From Deltaproteobacteria bacterium (GTDB taxonomy: Bacteria; Acidobacteriota; Thermoanaerobaculia; Multivoradales; JAHZIX01): a stretch of 64,000 nucleotides of DNA. The position numbers and the translations under genes are program-made. Positions within the stretch are counted from its first letter, which is position 1; each line of letters begins with the position of its first letter. This document shows positions 59,274-64,000 of the stretch, one piece after another. Location: the NCBI GenBank assembly GCA_022601195.1, contig JAHZIX010000052.1:124001-188000 (forward strand), given 5' to 3'. The notes under the pieces are model-generated. The model ran no database searches. It was given only the letters and a program-made list of their open reading frames with translations, and had not been told where the DNA came from.

Positions 59274-62200
59274 TCAGGGTAGAGGGATCTTGTCGAAGAA
59301 CCCGAATTCGCCAGAGAGGGGGCGAAAGTGAAGGTGGCTATCCACGGGATCCGTGACATCCCGCACCATCGCCTCGGCGAAAGCGCCGGGACCGCTCACG
59401 GCCACAGGAACCAGGAATGTGCTCACGATCACACCGGAGGAGTTGGTGGGACCGATTTGAAGCCCCGCATTGACCACGTTGCCGGAGCTACCGTCGGACC
59501 ATTGCACCAAGTCGTAGGTCACGGTGGCCCCGGAGACCGGATCGCCGCGTCCATCTACCACCAGGAATTGGGCCCGTAGGCGCTGCTGCCCAGGGAGGGG
59601 CCCCGTGACCATCTGCAGGGTCGTCGCCTCGACATGCACCGATTGAAAGACCTGGCCATCCGTGGTCAGCTGAAAGGTCTCGCTGTGAGTGTTGCCCATC
59701 CCGACCCCCTGCGGACCTGATGGGTCCTCCGTGGTCAGTCGAATGGTCACCGTCCGGCCCACCGGCAAGTTGCGAGCCACCATGATGTGCTCCTTCTTGA
59801 ACTGGTTCTCGATGCCGGTCCACAACACCGCTCCGCCGTCGAGCACCTCCAACATAGTGGTGGACTCTTCGTCGGTGGTCCATTCAACTTTGGCGACGCT
59901 GCCATTCTTCCAGCGCACCGAAGGACCGCTCACCGGTACTGGCGCCACGACGTCCCCGGTCGGTGTGTTGGTCGTTACGGAGGGAAGGGAGCCCAAGCGG
60001 ACCTCGTAGCCATCTGGAAAGCCGTCATTGTCCGAGTCGGGATCGGAGCTGGAAGTGCTCCACACCCGAACTTCCTCCCCATCCGGTAGGAAGTCCATAT
60101 CCCGATCGAGGCCCAGTCGGTAGCCACTCTCGACCGGTGTCCCCATGAGCACCAGCCCTCCGTTACCGGCGTTCACCCGCAGGATGAGACCGGCCAAATT
60201 GGAGGTTGCGAACCGGCTGGGGTCATTGGAGACAAAGAGCCCCGAATTGGGTTGATAGAGAACTCCGAAGTTCTCTTCGCGGCCCAGGCCATCCTGCGCC
60301 CAGCCCCTTCCGATGACGTCGTTGTGACCGGCGGCGGCACCATCCAGCAGGGCTGCCAGGAGAGTCGGCAATGCGGATACGACCTCGCTGCCGGTGAGCC
60401 GATATGCCAAAGCTGTAGTAGGAGCCAGGCCGGTATCGAACTCCACCATGAAACGAGTGATCTGCGTTCTTTGCGCTGCGTTCAGGAACGAGAAATTATC
60501 CTGGAAGGTCACGATATCCAAGGAGTCCGCCCCAGTGTTTCCCAGCCCATAGCCAGAGGCCGGAAAGCGAGCCAGGCCGCCAAACTCTTGCACTACGTCA
60601 GTCTCCTTATCCCACAGGGCCCGCAGCTGAGTGGCGTCCCCGAGTAGCTCCGGCCCGGCGTTGTTGATCTGGTTATTGGTGGCAGAGAGACCCGCCATAC
60701 CGTGACATTGAGCGCAGGTAAAGTCCTGTTGAGTTCCCGCCGCGTCGATATCGACCGAATGGGCGGGCAGGTTGACGAAGCAGGCGAATCCGGCGTTGGC
60801 CTGAAATCGGTATTGACGATTCAGTTTCTGAAAGGGGTTCGCCGGATAGGACAGTGAAAAGACGAAGGCATCGAGTTCATCCAGCTGCGCCGACGAGAGT
60901 TGAACACCTCCTAGAAGATTCTCGAAGGCGGGATTGAAGTCCTCCAGGTCAGCGCGATCCCCCCGCCAGTGAAAGGGCGGAGTCTCTTCGATTCCCCGTA
61001 GAGACATGGTCACCTTCATCCGCTTGTCGAAACGTTCGAAAGTCTCGTCCTGACCGGTGAATCCTCCAAGCTCCCAAGCGATGGCGTCCAAGTGGCCGTC
61101 CATGTGGCAGGTGTTGCAACTCCCTGTCCCGAAGGTGGAGTTTTTGGCATTGATGAGATGAAACCGGCCGCTTTGCACCGCCTCCGTGGTGACGTCGAAG
61201 CCCACGGAACCCAGAGTCGTGGGTAGGCGCGACTCACCGCTGCTCAAAGAGGAGACGTTGAAGGTCACTAGCTGATTGTTGCCGCGAAAATAAGTGTAGA
61301 GCCATTCCTGTCCGGCCGCCTCCCGTAGCGCCAGACCTCGGGCTCCGAAGGGCACCCCTGGTCCCACGGCCGGGGCTCCTCGGAGCTCCGCCATCACCTC
61401 CGGTCCACCGGTGGTTACGAGATCCACCACGGCTACGTTGTGGGTCTCGTAACAGGCCACGAACAAACGGCTGCCGTCTGCCGAGAGGGCCATCTGGTTG
61501 GGGACCGCGCAGGTATAGCCCAGGCCCTCCAAAGCATCCGCCACCTGGGCCGGGTCGTTGAGGTCGATAACCTGTGCTGGGCCACCGCTATTGGGAGAGG
61601 CGCCACCTGCTAAAGGTGGCTGGATGGAGATGCGATGGGTAGCAAAGCCATCTTCCTTGAGCTCGTGCTCGCCGAATCGGTCCATATTGAGCATGTCGAC
61701 ATTGGAGACCAGCATCTGGCCGGAACTGTCGAATAGCAAGTCGAAGTTGAGGGTTCCCATGCGCCAGGCTGCGTCCTGCCCGAGGGCGGAAGGGGTCGAC
61801 GGGTCAAAACGCAACACGTCCCGGTCCGGTGGCAAGATCGGACTGCCCGAAGCCCACAGGTCCACAATGTCGTGATCCGGCTCGGTGCCGGTGGGAGCCA
61901 GGGGAAAAACCACGGTGCCATTACTACTTTGGTACGAGAGCACGAAGAGCCTCTCCCCCGCCCCTTCATCGTGCACCCGCACCACTCTTGGCTCATCGAT
62001 GTGGGTGGCCCCCGCCGGGTTCCCGAAGCTCGAAGCCGTCTCGATGCGGCCGGTCTCTGCGAGAGTCGTGGCATTGAGAATCACCACCTGATGCTTCGCC
62101 GCCAGGGTCACGTAGGCGGTGGAAAGGTCGTCGCTAAAGTCGAGGCCCGTGGGCTCCCCCACCAGCCTCACAACGCCGGTCACCGCCCGGCTGGTCCGAT

Positions 62201-62633
62201 CCACCACGAAGAGGCTGTTGGAGGACTGGCACAGGACCCACATCTCCTCGGCCAAACCCACTGGGTTGCGGCTGCGCACGGAAACCGGCCCTAGCCCCAC
62301 GGGTACCTCGGCCACCAAGACGGGAGCTGCCGGGTTGACCAAGTCGAAGACCGAGACGCGAGCGTCCGGAATGTTCACCGCCCACAGCTCAGAGCCATCC
62401 GCGGACAGCTCCAAGGGGTGAACCGGAGCCTCCTCGAGATTGACGAAATAGCCGTCCCGGTTGTCGGTGGTTTGCTGGGGAGCTAGTCCACAGGCTGGGG
62501 CGGGTTGAGTCTGCTTTGCCCAAGCCTCGTTCGCCAAACCCCCGACAGTCAAGGCCCCGAAGAGACCAGTGAATAGCACTCTGGACGGCCAACTGCCCCC
62601 CGAGACGTGACGTCGACACATCAAATCAAACAT
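59274..62633 (-). CDS. Exported beta-propeller/di-haem cytochrome c-like protein (paralogue 2)
   Basis: A 1119-residue tandem paralogue of the 55629-59057 product with the same order of domains: signal peptide, propeller (NRDGYFVNLEEAPVHPLELS at the same place), haem motifs CNTCH (about residue 504) and CAQCH (about 639), thrombospondin-3-like DPDSDNDGFPDGYEVRLGS, and two Ig-like domains ending LSGEFGFFDKIPLP in both. By eye well over half of residues match. GGAAAGGAG precedes the ATG, and the 5' leaders also match, so the duplication included upstream sequence. Acceptor and substrate unknown. Confidence 0.85.
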   Translation of the reverse strand: MFDLMCRRHVSGGSWPSRVLFTGLFGALTVGGLANEAWAKQTQPAPACGLAPQQTTDNRDGYFVNLEEAPVHPLELSADGSELWAVNIPDARVSVFDLVNPAAPVLVAEVPVGLGPVSVRSRNPVGLAEEMWVLCQSSNSLFVVDRTSRAVTGVVRLVGEPTGLDFSDDLSTAYVTLAAKHQVVILNATTLAETGRIETASSFGNPAGATHIDEPRVVRVHDEGAGERLFVLSYQSSNGTVVFPLAPTGTEPDHDIVDLWASGSPILPPDRDVLRFDPSTPSALGQDAAWRMGTLNFDLLFDSSGQMLVSNVDMLNMDRFGEHELKEDGFATHRISIQPPLAGGASPNSGGPAQVIDLNDPAQVADALEGLGYTCAVPNQMALSADGSRLFVACYETHNVAVVDLVTTGGPEVMAELRGAPAVGPGVPFGARGLALREAAGQEWLYTYFRGNNQLVTFNVSSLSSGESRLPTTLGSVGFDVTTEAVQSGRFHLINAKNSTFGTGSCNTCHMDGHLDAIAWELGGFTGQDETFERFDKRMKVTMSLRGIEETPPFHWRGDRADLEDFNPAFENLLGGVQLSSAQLDELDAFVFSLSYPANPFQKLNRQYRFQANAGFACFVNLPAHSVDIDAAGTQQDFTCAQCHGMAGLSATNNQINNAGPELLGDATQLRALWDKETDVVQEFGGLARFPASGYGLGNTGADSLDIVTFQDNFSFLNAAQRTQITRFMVEFDTGLAPTTALAYRLTGSEVVSALPTLLAALLDGAAAGHNDVIGRGWAQDGLGREENFGVLYQPNSGLFVSNDPSRFATSNLAGLILRVNAGNGGLVLMGTPVESGYRLGLDRDMDFLPDGEEVRVWSTSSSDPDSDNDGFPDGYEVRLGSLPSVTTNTPTGDVVAPVPVSGPSVRWKNGSVAKVEWTTDEESTTMLEVLDGGAVLWTGIENQFKKEHIMVARNLPVGRTVTIRLTTEDPSGPQGVGMGNTHSETFQLTTDGQVFQSVHVEATTLQMVTGPLPGQQRLRAQFLVVDGRGDPVSGATVTYDLVQWSDGSSGNVVNAGLQIGPTNSSGVIVSTFLVPVAVSGPGAFAEAMVRDVTDPVDSHLHFRPLSGEFGFFDKIPLP

Positions 62634-63217
62634 AAAAATTCTCCTTTCCTGTTGGAGAAGCGGAAACGAGAAAGGAAACCTGTAAAAGGGGGCCAGGAAG
62701 CAAGGCCTGGAAACGGTAAGGGGACGTTTCTGTTGAAGGGAGCCAATGCCTCATCCGCGGAATCAGACCGTCTTGATCTCGGGAGGCTCCTCACCCGGGG
62801 AACCTGTCCAACGGTGCAGGACTCCATTGACACTAGTTTGCTTTCGCCTATATGCTTCTTTAACTTCAGACGGGATCCCCCGAAGCCTTCGGCGCCATGG
62901 GTAGCTCTTTTCGGGCTAGTACAGGCACCGAAACACGTTAACGATGTTTGGGTAATCGGCCGAGGTTGGCCGGTGGGCAGCAGGAGTTGCGCCTAGCGAT
63001 AGCTGCGCCCAAATCTCCCGGGAATGGCTTCTCTTGGACTGCAGTCCTCGTGGAGCTGCGCTAGGTCTCGATGATGGTTTGAGTTGGCCCGCTAGGGGTC
63101 TTGGCTCGCTAGTGGATGGCCTGCTTTTCGATAGCTAAGGGACTTCGCTGACAGCGTTTGCCGCAGACAATGTGTTTTTCTGCAGATGATTTTTGATGAC
63201 ACAAAGGAGTCAATCCC
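62634..63217. other. Long intergenic region with divergent leaders
   Basis: About 580 bp between divergent genes. The part next to 62633 resembles the leader of the other propeller-cytochrome gene (near 59060-59100). A 129-codon frame (62607-62996) is not supported. No RNA gene recognised. Confidence 0.4.
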
Positions 63218-64000
63218 ATGACCACGCGTTTTTCGACCACCCCCTTCTCAAAGGCCTTGAGCCTCGTGCTGCTGGCATTCCTAGCCCTGGTTCCCGTCAC
63301 GACCAGCGCTTCCCAAGACCAAGACGCCAACCCCCTCTTCGTGGCCCATGGCAAGCTGAGCGCACAGGAGGTACAGGCCGCCCTCGACGATGAATTCTTC
63401 GCCTATCAGGTCTTCGAGCTGGACCTACCGGCGATCGATCAACAGGTGCGTACCCATGGCCGCCTCAGCCTCCACTTGGGGAACCGTGTTCTCGACCTCG
63501 AGTTGGAAGAGAACGACCTCCGTAGCCCAGATTTTCGCTGGGTCGAGCTCAGCCAAAAGGGTGTTCGGGATCTCGATCCTGGCCCGGTGACGACTTTCAA
63601 AGGAACCGTAGACGGGGACTCCGAGAGCGTGGTTCGCCTATCGGTGACTCCGGAGCTTTTTTCCGGCTTCATTTTTGCCAACACGGAGATGCTCTTCATC
63701 GATCCCGTGGTGGACTTCATCCGCGACTCCAGCCTGCCCGGAGGAGAGCTTCCGGCCAACGGAGATGTCGTCGTCTACCGTGAGATCGACCAGCGTCACC
63801 TCATCGGTGGAACCTGTGAAACCGGTGGCAGCCACGGCTTCGGTGATCTCCTCGGTAGCCTGCCCGGTTCCCGTCACGACGCTCTGGGAAGCCTAGGTTT
63901 CGACCTCTCCTCGGAGGCACAGCCAGGTATCTCCTTCCGCACCCTCGAAGTGGCCCTGGAATGCGACGGTCAGTACCGCGCCCGCTTCGGCCAGTCCGGC
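63218..64000 (+). CDS. Secreted M12-type metalloprotease, N-terminal part (runs off right edge)
   Basis: AAAGGAG 8 nt upstream of the ATG; 261 codons are open to the window end. A signal peptide (LSLVLLAFLALVPVTTSASQ) is followed by a propeptide of reprolysin style: LGNRVLDLELEENDL, TFKGTVDGDSESVVRLSVTP, ELFSGFIFANTEMLFIDP. The last visible segment, SFRTLEVALECDGQYRARFG, is how the catalytic domain of this family starts in Acidobacteriota as I recall. The HExxH site should lie beyond the edge, so activity cannot be confirmed. Confidence 0.75.
   Translation, partial: MTTRFSTTPFSKALSLVLLAFLALVPVTTSASQDQDANPLFVAHGKLSAQEVQAALDDEFFAYQVFELDLPAIDQQVRTHGRLSLHLGNRVLDLELEENDLRSPDFRWVELSQKGVRDLDPGPVTTFKGTVDGDSESVVRLSVTPELFSGFIFANTEMLFIDPVVDFIRDSSLPGGELPANGDVVVYREIDQRHLIGGTCETGGSHGFGDLLGSLPGSRHDALGSLGFDLSSEAQPGISFRTLEVALECDGQYRARFGQSG

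Noticed and set aside
62607..62996. 129-codon ORF over the leader of the second propeller-cytochrome gene
   Set aside because: It starts inside the opposite gene and shows no protein-like structure.
1..64000. tRNA and rRNA genes
   Set aside because: Intergenic regions were read for tRNA-like and rRNA-like sequence and none was recognised; a covariance search would be more sensitive.

Overview
The window is GC-rich and most genes start with a clear AGGAGG-like ribosome binding site; TTG and GTG starts also occur. It looks like a chromosomal piece of an Acidobacteriota bacterium, probably Thermoanaerobaculia-like. The reasons are an ECF sigma factor joined to a Ser/Thr kinase with TPRs, many secreted proteins with Asp-rich FG-GAP or thrombospondin-3 type repeats, C-terminal DGFESGDTTAWS-like tails, an alpha/beta hydrolase carrying a WFFSPDN-type C-terminal domain, and an M12-type metalloprotease. 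This placement comes from family recollection, not from a marker gene; no rRNA or tRNA was seen.

Layout. Positions 1-13.9 kb are housekeeping: a ClpX-like AAA ATPase (runs off the left edge), a tight run of TPR protein, nucleotidyltransferase, polX, murB and nth, then yhbY, a fused alpha/beta 2-oxoacid dehydrogenase E1, a RarD-like transporter, a hotdog protein, and a three-gene run encoding a PQQ-type propeller protein, a secreted protein and a zinc ribbon protein. Three copies of a 35-bp REP-like repeat lie at 6.77-7.04 kb. Positions 14-31.4 kb hold a TPR protein preceded by an unlisted 28-residue ORF, a 1718-residue RHS protein, a divergent SIR2-like protein with sixteen 40-residue TPR units, and the ECF sigma/kinase pair.

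Positions 31.6-53 kb form an accessory zone of small, mostly unrelated genes: FMN reductase, ABM and VOC proteins, a lipase, a tandem TIR-TIR protein, a HEAT-like protein, a membrane-tethered winged-helix regulator, exported proteins and several decayed genes (an AlkD-type DNA alkylation repair pseudogene, a duplicated gene fragment, an orphan C-terminal tail). Within it, 50.2-52.8 kb is best read as an integron cassette cluster without an integrase: a MORN/YwqK-like gene with an in-frame stop, a DinB-like gene, a membrane coiled-coil gene and ytoQ, separated by three attC-like sites. A low molecular weight phosphatase and a fructosamine kinase form a probable protein-deglycation pair at 48.3-49.7 kb.

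Positions 53-64 kb encode exported proteins: an ankyrin protein, an FG-GAP protein, two tandem paralogues of about 1130 residues combining a beta-propeller, two c-type haem motifs, thrombospondin-3-like repeats and Ig-like domains, and the N-terminal part of a metalloprotease that runs off the right edge. Signals most worth following are the SIR2-TPR gene, the double-TIR protein, the attC cluster, the short peptide gene at 16.9 kb and the regulator with a helix-turn-helix on each side of its membrane segment.
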